Positions 1 through 7,662 of a stretch of 64,000 nt of DNA are shown here, one piece after another (position 1 is the stretch's first letter; each line of letters starts with the position of its first letter). The DNA is from Clostridiaceae bacterium (GTDB taxonomy: Bacteria > Bacillota > Clostridia > Oscillospirales > Acutalibacteraceae). A program made the translations under genes and the position numbers. The stretch covers positions 40,269-104,268 of the forward strand of contig JAEDLK010000001.1 in assembly GCA_016295355.1 (NCBI GenBank). Direction: 5' to 3'. The notes below the pieces were generated by a model. That model did no database searches. It saw only the letters and a program-made list of their open reading frames with translations, and had not been told where the DNA came from.

Positions 1-277
1 GCATTTTAATTAAAAAACTCATGCTTTTCTCCGAAGCTGTCCCATGAATTAAAGAGTGTCGAACCCATACGGTTTCGCTCGCGGTCTTTTCCGTACGGCT
101 TTGCGTTGTTTTTGCAAGGTGACAACCCTGCTGCAAATTCACAGCATAGCCACACAAAAACCGTCGGCAAAGAATCAGCTTGCCCATTGAAAAGGTTTTG
201 TTTTCACTAAGCCCGGCCGTGCCGCCATACGGCGCGTATGACAAGTGTGAAGGCAAAGCGAAACGATCAATAATCAT
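1..277 (-). other. Left-edge region with an open frame running off the window
   Basis: No recognised gene lies between the window edge and the first clear coding region. On the minus strand a frame starting with ATG at 277 stays open to the edge (about 92 codons), so it could be the start of a truncated gene. Its translation resembles no family I know, is rich in Ser/Thr/Arg, and has only a weak purine-rich stretch upstream. I treat it as unproven. Confidence 0.2.
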
Positions 278-386
278 TTGTAAGGCATATGTGTTTGTCT
301 CTCTTTAACTGACAGAACCGTTTTTCTTTGTATCTATAGTATAACCGTTTCTGTCATTTTGTCAAGCAAAAAGGAGGTCTTAATCC

Positions 387-968
387 GTGCTATCCTTTCT
401 GGTTTGTCGCCTGAAGCCCCGTGCAACATGGCTTGAAAAATGGCATTTAACGCCTAACAGCACCTTGACGCTTGACCGTTATTCCGGCCGTTTCGGTCAA
501 ATCGATGGCTACACGCTGACCGCATTTCGACCCGACAATCGAGCCGTCGGGCGTATCAAACGCAGTGTTGATGCCTTACACGACTGCAGTGAGGCAATAT
601 CACCGTCATATCTGCGAGAGCTGGCTTTGGCTCGCTGTCTTCAAGCCGGCAAAAAGAAACAACTGCGACAAATCTATCTGTCCTTTCCCGTGACACCGGA
701 GGAAATGTTGCCTTTGTGTCAGATTTTTCAAACGGTTTATTATGGTGAGAAATCAACAACCGAGCGCTATTTGGATTTATACGCCCGATGCGGCACCCTG
801 CCCCGCCCCTGCCTGATACCACCGCCTGGCGTTGCTGTCATCAAACCCGCCGATGCCTTAACACGCATCATCCTGCCGACGGAATTAGCCGACATCTGCC
901 CTAAGGAGTGCCCGCCGATTTTATTTGCCGGATGGTTATTTGAAGAAAACGGTCACTTACTTGTCTAA
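387..968 (+). CDS. Hypothetical protein, 193 aa
   Basis: I do not recognise this protein. It starts at GTG 387, nine bases after a strong AAGGAGG (371-377); no other start fits that site. The product has no signal peptide and no clear membrane segment. It contains a basic patch (KKKQLRQ, about residue 90) and several scattered cysteines, including a late CPKEC. It faces the Mrp-type ATPase gene convergently, with a large hairpin between them. The good ribosome site, length and ordinary composition support a real cytoplasmic protein of unknown function. Confidence 0.6.
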   Translation: MLSFLVCRLKPRATWLEKWHLTPNSTLTLDRYSGRFGQIDGYTLTAFRPDNRAVGRIKRSVDALHDCSEAISPSYLRELALARCLQAGKKKQLRQIYLSFPVTPEEMLPLCQIFQTVYYGEKSTTERYLDLYARCGTLPRPCLIPPPGVAVIKPADALTRIILPTELADICPKECPPILFAGWLFEENGHLLV

Positions 969-976
969 AAAAGAAA

Positions 977-1025
977 CCCCCGTAAGCCTGCCTTGTACCA
1001 ATCGGTACAGCGCATTTTTACGGGG
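977..1025. terminator. Hairpin between convergent genes
   Basis: An outer stem CCCCGTAA/TTACGGGG encloses an inner stem TGTACC-aatc-GGTACA. It lies just past the stop of the 193-aa gene and before the 3' end of the convergent mrp-like gene. A-rich sequence precedes it and short T-rich runs follow, consistent with a bidirectional terminator. Confidence 0.5.
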
Positions 1026-1101
1026 TGCTGATATCTTTAACAAAAAACAAACTTTATACCGCCTGTCCATCAACGGCTCGGCCTGTCCTGTCAGCCGTCT
1101 G

Positions 1102-1953
1102 TCAGGCTTCCTTGTCTTTCAAAGTCAGCAACAAATCGGTGGCCTTCTGCAAATAATCGGACGGTACCCGTTCTATACAGCCGTTGTCCACCAGTGTAGC
1201 CAAATCCGGATCAATCGGCATCTCACCCAACAGCGGAACGCCCAATTCGTCAGCTACATTCTGCGTTTTGCCGGTGGCGAACAGATGAATTTCCTTGCCG
1301 CAATCCGGACATTTGACATAGCTCATGTTTTCCACAATGCCAAGCACCGGAATGTTCATCATCTCGGCCATTTTATAAGCCTTTTTCACAATCATAGACA
1401 CCAAATCCTGCGGGGAGGACACCACAATGATACCGTCCAGCGGTAAGGACTGAAAGACCGTCAACGGCACGTCACCGGTTCCGGGAGGGCAATCGACAAA
1501 CATATAATCCACATCGTTCCACAGCACATCGCTCCAGAACTGCTTCACAGCACCGGCAATCACCGGTCCGCGCCATACAACCGGTGCATCGGGCTGTTCC
1601 AGCATCAAATTGATGGACATGATTTTAATACCGGTTTCGCTGACGGCCGGGAAAATGCCCAGCTCGCTGCCCTCAGCACGGCCGGTAATGCCAAAAGCCT
1701 TCGGAATGGAAGGACCGGTAATATCGGCGTCCAGCACAGCTACCTCTTTGCCGGCACGACGCATGGCCACCGCCAACAGAGAAGCCACCATCGACTTGCC
1801 CACGCCGCCTTTGCCGCTGACCACACCGATGACATGACGGATATGGTTAAGCTCCTTGGTAGGCTCAATTAAGCTTTGAGGGTCACGGCTCCCGCAAGAA
1901 GCCGAACAGCTTGAGCAATCACCTGTGCAACCGCTCTTTGTTTCTTCTGCCAT
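1102..1953 (-). CDS. mrp: Mrp/NBP35-family Fe-S cluster carrier ATPase
   Basis: This 283-residue P-loop ATPase belongs to the ParA/MinD-like Mrp (ApbC/NBP35) family, which holds and transfers [4Fe-4S] clusters in the cytoplasm. Visible features: an N-terminal cysteine cluster (C9, C13, C16, C20) like that of eukaryotic Nbp35; the deviant Walker A GKGGVGKS at 47-54; DADITGPS near 75-82; and the family CxxC (C215, C218) that ligates the bridging cluster. Length is normal. A TTGTAA-N17-TATACT promoter lies just upstream, so it is probably a single-gene unit. The extra N-terminal cysteines suggest a second cluster site. ATPase and Fe-S roles are family knowledge; the client proteins are unknown. 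Confidence 0.9.
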   Translation of the reverse strand: MAEETKSGCTGDCSSCSASCGSRDPQSLIEPTKELNHIRHVIGVVSGKGGVGKSMVASLLAVAMRRAGKEVAVLDADITGPSIPKAFGITGRAEGSELGIFPAVSETGIKIMSINLMLEQPDAPVVWRGPVIAGAVKQFWSDVLWNDVDYMFVDCPPGTGDVPLTVFQSLPLDGIIVVSSPQDLVSMIVKKAYKMAEMMNIPVLGIVENMSYVKCPDCGKEIHLFATGKTQNVADELGVPLLGEMPIDPDLATLVDNGCIERVPSDYLQKATDLLLTLKDKEA

Positions 1954-1987
1954 ATAAACACTTCTTTCTTAAATAATCCGTAAAAAC

Positions 1988-2016
1988 AGTATAAACCATT
2001 TCCCTGCCTTTTACAA
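1988..2016 (-). promoter_or_regulatory. Sigma-A-type promoter of mrp
   Basis: On the minus strand TTGTAA and TATACT are separated by exactly 17 bases, about 35 bases upstream of the mrp start codon. Confidence 0.5.
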
Positions 2017-2092
2017 GGATATCCGGCAAAAAAACTAACATTTCCTGCCTTACTTTGTCAATCCCGTGTTACCCGTACAAGCGGTTATCCTC

Positions 2093-2950
2093 TCAAGCAA
2101 CGGTTTGAACGCACCCGTCCTTCTTGGAAAAGGTCAACAGCCAATCAAAATCCTCTTTATTTTCATACACATAGTCCCAAGCACCGTGGCCGACCTCCGG
2201 CAATCATGAGAAACGCACCTTGTCGCTTTTGCCGAGTGCCTCAATCATATGACGGCTCTCCTCGCAACTGACGAAAGCATCCTTTTCCCCGTGAACCGCC
2301 CAAACACCCCTTTCACTTAACCGGCCGACATTCCACGCCATACCGCCACCGTAAACGGGAATCATGGCGGCACATAACTCGGGTACGCTCATGGCCAACT
2401 GCCAGGTACCGTAACCGCCCATACTCGCCCCCATCAAATACACTCTGGAGGCATCCACCGACGGATGCTCGGCCACCTTATGTGCCAAGGTAATGACTTG
2501 TTCGAGAATATAAAACCATGTGTCCTTATAATGGTTATAGACAGTCGAAATAGTGGTTAAATACACGATTCCAACACCAAATCTTCGATTGGGCAGCAAA
2601 TTTTCAAAGAAAATTTGTCGATACCATTGCAATGAGTATAGAGCAAATTCAAAACTTGCGTATTTGGATTTGCAAAAAACGATAAACTCGTCTTATCGAA
2701 ACGCTTTCCAGCGTTTCGTTATTTTATAGTCAATATTATAGCGCTGGGGTGCAAAGACATAAAACGGCGAATTCTCGTTCCAAATCTGACAGGTCTTAAG
2801 GAAGACCGGATTGGTTTCCAAGAGTGTTTTATCACTGCCCCGTGTTCCTGCTCCGTGTAAAAAGAGAATGGCCGGATTCTTTTTCTGTTTCAAGGCCGGT
2901 TCTTTCACCAAATACGATAACTGCCCGAACATATGCCACTCTAACACCAC
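2093..2950 (-). pseudogene. Alpha/beta-hydrolase esterase, broken by an insertion and a nonsense codon
   Basis: Two minus-strand fragments in the same frame (2693-2950 and 2204-2632) are halves of one esterase of the carboxylesterase/dienelactone-hydrolase type. The first half ends ...FYVFAPQRY and the second resumes ...KDTWFYILEQ; between them sits a 210-bp palindromic element (2529-2738). Removing exactly 210 bp joins them in frame as APQRYKDTWFYILEQ. The second half carries the nucleophile motif GASMGG and the acidic residue in HGEKDAF. It hits TGA at 2204-2206, but the frame continues as LPEVGHGAWDYVYENKEDF to a stop at 2093, and this stretch holds the expected catalytic His. The gene therefore has two lesions and is very unlikely to make active enzyme. 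Confidence 0.85.
2529..2738 (+). mobile_element. Copy A of a 210-bp multi-hairpin MITE-like element
   Basis: This insertion consists almost entirely of consecutive short palindromes. In order: a degenerate hairpin with arms based on TCGAAATAGTG; CAAATCTTCGATTtG; CAAATTTTC/GAAAATTTG; ATACCATTGCAATG; an AAATTCAAAA-type arm; a poorly kept CGATAA arm; and CGAAACGCTTTCCAGCGTTTCG. Its ends form an imperfect inverted repeat (ATAATGGTTATAG versus ATAATATTGACTATA) flanked by TA/TATA. A full-length copy lies at 52168-52377 in opposite orientation and has the same 210-bp length; a third begins at 63912. It carries no coding capacity. Its position inside the esterase gene shows that it moved. Confidence 0.85.
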
Positions 2951-3159
2951 TCACTCCGTTCTATAGATGATAGGCCTATGCCTGCCGACTGCATCAAGAT
3001 ATTAAAGCCTTTCTTATGGGAGCATTATATATCAAACCGCCCTCATTCGTCAAGGCTGGCCGGCCATCTTTTTTGTGATCCAATCGGCAGAGCGGATGCC
3101 CCGGTAGGCCGACTGCGGTTAAAAACGCCTTGTTTTGTGACAAAAAATGCAAGTAGAGG

Positions 3160-3188
3160 TTGAAAATACGACAGTTTTCGGCTACAAT
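3160..3188 (+). promoter_or_regulatory. Sigma-A-type promoter of the rodA-like gene
   Basis: TTGAAA at 3160-3165 and TACAAT at 3183-3188 are separated by 17 bases. They lie about 60 bases upstream of the start at 3249, which has its own AAGGAGG site. Confidence 0.55.
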
Positions 3189-3248
3189 GAAGAAGCAAGC
3201 TGTGGGACAAGCCAACGGCTGTAACCGAGTCATAAGGAGGGGCAATCC

Positions 3249-4385
3249 ATGGGTAAGCTGTTTGCGGCTTTGGCCGACTATATTCGTGAAACCGACAAAA
3301 AAATGCTGTCCCTTTGTTTGGTTGCGTCCTGCTTCGGCTGTATTGCGGTTTTATCGGCTACTCACTACACCGGCAGTATTCGTCAGTTTGCCATGCAAGC
3401 CGGTTGTATGGTATTGGGTCTGGTGGCCGCTGTGTTTGTCTCGTTATTTGATTTTGAAACTCTGTTAAAGCGTTGGTACTTTGCCGCCGCCATCGGTATA
3501 ATTCCGGTTCTTTTAACCTTTGTTATCGGCGTCGGTCCGGCCGGAACCGATGATAAGGCATGGTTAAACCTTGGCTTTACCACCGTTCAGCCGGCAGAAT
3601 TTGCCAAGATTTGTTTTATCATCACCTTTTCTTATCATCTGTCCCGTGTAGCGGATAAGATCAACCGCTTAAGGTATTTCATTCCCGTCTGCCTTCACGG
3701 TGCCGCCCCGGTTTTACTCATTCATTTCCAAGGCGACGACGGAACGGCGCTGATTTTTGCCGTGATGGTACTTTGTATGCTGTGGGCGGCCGGTGTGCGA
3801 AAAAAATACTTTGCCATTTTCTTTTCCTTAGTGCTTTTGGCGGCTCCGCTGGTTTACTTCTTCGTGATGAACCCCGATCAGCAGGCCAGAATTCGGTTGA
3901 TGTTTGACCTTGAGAGCGATTTACAGGGCGACGGTTGGCAACAGTGGCGTGGGCGTATTGCCTTGGCTAACGGCGGTTGGTTCGGTCAAGGGCTGTTTAA
4001 GGGCAGTTTGACCCAAATGGGTACTGCCGGTGTGCCCGAAGGCTACAATGATTTCATCTTCGTCAGCATCGGCGAGGAAACCGGCTTTATCGGTTGCGCC
4101 ATTGTCACCTTGTTGCTGTTTTTTATCTGCCGACATTGCCTGTCGGTGGCTCGGGAAACCCGTAAGTTAAGCGGCAAGCTGATTTGCGTTGGCTTTTTCG
4201 GTCAAATCATGGCTCAAACGATTATCAATCTCGGCATGTGCTTATCCCTATTGCCGGTTATCGGCGTTACACTTCCCTTCTTCAGTGCCGGCGGTACTTC
4301 TCTGTCCTGCCTGTACTTGGGCATCGGGTTAATCTTAAGCGTCTATAAGCACCGCAATTCAAGAGAACTGTATTTGCACGATTGA
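3249..4385 (+). CDS. rodA: RodA/FtsW/SpoVE (SEDS) family peptidoglycan polymerase
   Basis: This 378-residue polytopic protein is a SEDS glycosyltransferase, which polymerises lipid II into glycan strands together with a class B penicillin-binding protein. About ten hydrophobic segments are visible. Family motifs: QPAEFAK (114-120, usually QPSE); an Asp in QGDDGTAL, with D163 aligning to the catalytic Asp of QPDxGTA; and LLPVIGVTLPFFSAGGTSL near the C terminus. Length is typical of RodA. The AAGGAGG at about 3235-3241 supports the start. No PBP or mre gene is adjacent, so assignment to RodA rather than FtsW or SpoVE is uncertain. Confidence 0.88.
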   Translation: MGKLFAALADYIRETDKKMLSLCLVASCFGCIAVLSATHYTGSIRQFAMQAGCMVLGLVAAVFVSLFDFETLLKRWYFAAAIGIIPVLLTFVIGVGPAGTDDKAWLNLGFTTVQPAEFAKICFIITFSYHLSRVADKINRLRYFIPVCLHGAAPVLLIHFQGDDGTALIFAVMVLCMLWAAGVRKKYFAIFFSLVLLAAPLVYFFVMNPDQQARIRLMFDLESDLQGDGWQQWRGRIALANGGWFGQGLFKGSLTQMGTAGVPEGYNDFIFVSIGEETGFIGCAIVTLLLFFICRHCLSVARETRKLSGKLICVGFFGQIMAQTIINLGMCLSLLPVIGVTLPFFSAGGTSLSCLYLGIGLILSVYKHRNSRELYLHD

Positions 4386-4483
4386 ATGCGTTCCCATAAA
4401 AAGGAAGCACCGCTTGTGCATAGACATGAGTCACGGGAGAGTCGAACGGCATAGACAGCCAAAGCCGGTTATGATATCATATC

Positions 4484-4526
4484 AAAACAGCATTCTCAAA
4501 GGGAACTCCTTTGGGAATGCTGTTTT
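4484..4526. terminator. Bidirectional terminator between rodA and ribF
   Basis: A 12-bp stem AAAACAGCATTC/GAATGCTGTTTT encloses a CAAAGG/CCTTTG inner stem. The A- and T-tracts at its ends let it act for both converging genes. Confidence 0.8.
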
Positions 4527-4551
4527 AATATAAGAATATTGGTTGAATCAA

Positions 4552-5415
4552 TCATACTGATTTAGATCCTTTGCCGAGAACCTGGGCACAATCTTTTTGA
4601 ATGGCCTGAATCAGCGACTCAACATCCTCAAATTTTTGCTCCGGCCGTAAAAACCGCAACAAGGACACACGCACCGACTTGCCGTAAGCATCACCGGAAT
4701 AATCAAACAAATGGATTTCACATCCGATAAATTTGTTTTCAAAGGTCGGACGCACTCCGATATTGCCAATACCCCGATATCGCTGTCCGTCTAACAGCAC
4801 TTCGCAGTCATACACGCCGTACGGCACCGGCGTCATCTCCTTTGGATAGAGCAGATTCAGCGTAGGGAAACCGATGGTTCGTCCTCTGGCGTCCCCATGC
4901 ACAACCGTTCCCAAAAAAGAAAAAGGATGAAAAAGCAACCGATTGGCCTGCTCAATTTGTCCCTTTGAGAGCAGGTCCCGAATCCGACTGCTGGAAACCG
5001 TCACCCCGTCGGCCGTCACACCCGGGCAAACCATTAACTGAATACCGTTCTGCCCACACAAAGTTTTCAGCAGATCAACGGTGCCGGTTGCCCCATGACC
5101 GAAGGTGTAATTCTCACCGCAAACCAACGCCTGTGGATCATACTCTTTTTGTAAGAACGCAAAAAAGGCCTGTGCGGACAAATCCTTAACTGTCGGGAAA
5201 TCCAAAAAATCCACTCGACCGATGCCCAACGACAGAATTTCTTCTTTCTTTTGATCTTCATCGGTCAACAAAAGACCGGCCCGGACAGAATACGCCTTGG
5301 GAGGCATGCGAAAGGTCAACGCCACACTTTCCTCGCCCTGTGCCGCCGTTGATAGAACCAACCGATGGCCGATGTGTACCCCGTCAAAGGTACCCAGCGC
5401 TATCCTTCCTTTCAT
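4552..5415 (-). CDS. ribF: Bifunctional riboflavin kinase / FAD synthetase
   Basis: RibF phosphorylates riboflavin to FMN and adenylylates FMN to FAD in the cytoplasm. The 287-residue product has the nucleotidyltransferase HxGH motif in GTFDGVHIGH (H14, H17), the SSSRIRDLL segment of the FAD-synthetase domain, and then the kinase domain with GRTIGFPTLNL and the GIGNIGVRPTF segment. The N terminus is short, starting directly at the Rossmann strand, but a GGGAGG site supports ATG 5415. It is the last gene of the rimP-nusA-infB operon, 25 bases after truB, a common Firmicute arrangement. Confidence 0.93.
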   Translation of the reverse strand: MKGRIALGTFDGVHIGHRLVLSTAAQGEESVALTFRMPPKAYSVRAGLLLTDEDQKKEEILSLGIGRVDFLDFPTVKDLSAQAFFAFLQKEYDPQALVCGENYTFGHGATGTVDLLKTLCGQNGIQLMVCPGVTADGVTVSSSRIRDLLSKGQIEQANRLLFHPFSFLGTVVHGDARGRTIGFPTLNLLYPKEMTPVPYGVYDCEVLLDGQRYRGIGNIGVRPTFENKFIGCEIHLFDYSGDAYGKSVRVSLLRFLRPEQKFEDVESLIQAIQKDCAQVLGKGSKSV

Positions 5416-5440
5416 ACTGTTCCTCCCTTGCGGTCTGCTT

Positions 5441-6334
5441 TTATCGTACCATGTTGTTCATAACGCAGCGCACCGACAATTCTTCTTTTTGCCTGTTAAT
5501 CTCGCCCAATCCCAAAAAGGTTTGGTCGGCATACACCCGATACACCGCCGTATCGACCGGATGGGTCAAATTCAGCCGTTCAAGCGACAACGCGCCGCCG
5601 TTGGAAAAGCGGATACCCTGCGGCCGTGTGACACTGACAGCCGGTAAATGAGCCACTGCCCTTTCCTCGCTGTGCAAGGCCGCCTGCAACTGTGACGCAT
5701 CGGCCGACTCAAGTGACAGACAATCCTGTAAGCAGAAGTTACCGGTTTGGGTACGGCACAAATCGGTCAGCACCGCCCCACAACCCAAATAGGCGCCGAT
5801 GTCACGGCAAAGCGAACGAATGTAGGTACCCTTTGAGCAGCATACATCCACGCAAAAGATGCCGTCCTTTTGATGAAAGAACAACAGATCAATCGAATGA
5901 ATGACAATGGTTCGGGCTTTTCGTTCCACCGTTTCGCCTTTGCGGGCCAATTTGTACAGCGGAACACCGTCTTTTTTTAATGCGGAATACATCGGGGGAA
6001 CCTGTTGTTGTTCACCGCAAAAAGCCGTTAACGCTTCACGCAAAGCCATTTCGTCCACACAAACCGGATTCTTTGATAACACCGTCCCGGTGATATCCTC
6101 TGTATCGGTGGTCAACCCCAGCTTGACGGTAGCGGTGTACCGTTTATCGGCCTCTAACAAATAACCCGAAAGGGCTGTAGCCCGTCCGATGAGGACAGGC
6201 AGGACACCGGTCGCCATCGGGTCCAGCGTGCCGGTATGTCCGACCCGCTTTTCGTTTATCAGACGACGCACCCTTGCCACAGCGGCAAAGCTGGTCATAC
6301 CGGCCGGTTTATTGATGAGCAGAAGTCCCTGCAT
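5441..6334 (-). CDS. truB: tRNA pseudouridine-55 synthase
   Basis: TruB isomerises U55 in the T-loop of tRNAs. The catalytic Asp is D38 in HTGTLDPMATGVLPV, and the N terminus QGLLLINKPAGMTSF is the family signature. The 297-residue length is normal, with a C-terminal PUA-like region. Its start overlaps the 3' end of the DHH phosphoesterase gene by 26 bases, which implies translational coupling within the operon. Confidence 0.95.
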   Translation of the reverse strand: MQGLLLINKPAGMTSFAAVARVRRLINEKRVGHTGTLDPMATGVLPVLIGRATALSGYLLEADKRYTATVKLGLTTDTEDITGTVLSKNPVCVDEMALREALTAFCGEQQQVPPMYSALKKDGVPLYKLARKGETVERKARTIVIHSIDLLFFHQKDGIFCVDVCCSKGTYIRSLCRDIGAYLGCGAVLTDLCRTQTGNFCLQDCLSLESADASQLQAALHSEERAVAHLPAVSVTRPQGIRFSNGGALSLERLNLTHPVDTAVYRVYADQTFLGLGEINRQKEELSVRCVMNNMVR

Positions 6335-7304
6335 GACTCTCCTCCAAAGCCTCTCCGATCGCTTCTAACACCTGGGCCGTGACATCACCGACCGAGCCGG
6401 TCAGCGTGCATCCGGCCGCCGCCCGATGGCCGCCGCCACCCAAACGGCGACAAATAGCCGATGCGTCCAATGGATCATAGGTGCGCAAGGAAACACGGAA
6501 GGTGTTTTCGTCCTTTTGTTTAAGTGAAACGCCGGCAATAACGCCCTCCACACAGCGAGAAAGCACTGCCACACCCTCTAAATCATTCTCACAACAGCCA
6601 GTTTTCTCAAGCATATCAGTAGTCACGGTCAGCACCATACACTTCTCGTCAAAGTAGAAACGAGCACTGTCCAAGACCATTCGTTCCAGTTCCAGACGGC
6701 CCTTGGATTTTGTATCAAACATCGCCTTGCAAATGTCGGCCGCATGAATGTCATAACCGTACAGTTCGGCGGCTATGCGATGTGTGCGTGCTGTGACATT
6801 GCTGTACTTAAAGCACCCGGTATCGGTGGAAATGCCGGTGTACAGTGCCGCTGCTATGGTGTCATTCAGCGGAATATGTGCGGCACCAAGCAGTTCAAAA
6901 ATGCACTCACAGGTAGCTGCGGCACCGGCATCCAAATACAATTTTTCTGCATAACCCGTGTTGGAAACATGATGATCAATGCACAAATCCACCTTGCCTG
7001 CAAATCCGACCATCAGTGATCCAAGCAGGCGTTCATCCGCCACATCCACCGCCACAACCGTTTCATACGGCATCGGCGTCAACAAATCTTCTCTCATAAA
7101 GTAGGAGAATTTTGCCGGAATTTCATCGCCGCACCGCACAAAGCAGTGCTTACCGATGCTACGCAGTCCGTATGCCAACGCCGCCGCCGAGCCCAAGGTG
7201 TCGCCGTCGGGCGAACTGTGGGTTAAAATACAAAAGTTGTCATGCTTTTTCAGAAAGTGCACCGTCTGCTTCATGGTAAACGAAACAGGTCGTTCAGCTT
7301 TCAT
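6309..7304 (-). CDS. nrnA: DHH/DHHA1 phosphoesterase, NrnA-like
   Basis: NrnA-type enzymes degrade short oligoribonucleotides and dephosphorylate pAp. The DHH domain shows HSSPDGD (H29 to D35) and CIDHH; the DHHA1 domain ends with GGGGHRAAAG. I place the start at ATG 7304, preceded by AAGGAGG, instead of at an upstream ATG buried in rbfA; this gives 331 residues, the usual size. The gene overlaps the end of rbfA by 11 bases and the start of truB by 26, as expected in a tightly packed translation-related operon. Confidence 0.92.
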   Translation of the reverse strand: MKAERPVSFTMKQTVHFLKKHDNFCILTHSSPDGDTLGSAAALAYGLRSIGKHCFVRCGDEIPAKFSYFMREDLLTPMPYETVVAVDVADERLLGSLMVGFAGKVDLCIDHHVSNTGYAEKLYLDAGAAATCECIFELLGAAHIPLNDTIAAALYTGISTDTGCFKYSNVTARTHRIAAELYGYDIHAADICKAMFDTKSKGRLELERMVLDSARFYFDEKCMVLTVTTDMLEKTGCCENDLEGVAVLSRCVEGVIAGVSLKQKDENTFRVSLRTYDPLDASAICRRLGGGGHRAAAGCTLTGSVGDVTAQVLEAIGEALEESHAGTSAHQ

Positions 7305-7662
7305 GTTCTTCCTCCTTTGCGGGGGCAAACGAATCGATAATGTGATTGATATGAGCGCTTTGTTCCAGGGATGAATCTGCCACAAAACGTATCTCGGGCA
7401 CCTTTCTCAGGTGCATACGACTGCCAAGCTCCCGTCTTAAAAAACCGGCGGCATTCTTCAACGCCCTTACCGAATCCTCGGTGGCCTGTTTTCCTTCCAA
7501 CGCACTGACATAAAAAGTTGCATAGGAAAGATCATTGGTCACCGACACCTTAATAATACTCAACATCCGACTGACTCTCGGGTCCTTTATCTCGCGCAAA
7601 AGCTCGGCCATGACCATACGAACGTCGGAAGTGATGCGATCAATTTTATAACCGCCCATCAA
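7294..7662 (-). CDS. rbfA: Ribosome-binding factor A
   Basis: RbfA is a KH-like assembly factor that binds the 30S subunit during 16S rRNA maturation. The 122-residue product has the conserved start RITSDVRMVMAELLREIKDPRV and the late KVPEIRFVADSSLEQSAHI. It overlaps the stop of infB by four bases and the DHH phosphoesterase start by 11, so it is clearly cotranscribed with them. Confidence 0.95.
   Translation of the reverse strand: MMGGYKIDRITSDVRMVMAELLREIKDPRVSRMLSIIKVSVTNDLSYATFYVSALEGKQATEDSVRALKNAAGFLRRELGSRMHLRKVPEIRFVADSSLEQSAHINHIIDSFAPAKEEEHES

Noticed and set aside
925..1446. 173-codon plus-strand frame overlapping the mrp-like gene
   Set aside because: Mostly antisense to the clearly conserved Mrp ATPase; no ribosome site, and it runs through the terminator hairpin.
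2204..2206. TGA in the esterase as a possible selenocysteine codon
   Set aside because: The position is not a redox or catalytic site, no SECIS-like hairpin is evident, and the gene is already disrupted by an insertion.
3383..3583. Minus-strand frames inside rodA and similar shadows in other large genes
   Set aside because: Antisense to well-conserved coding sequence; no independent signals.
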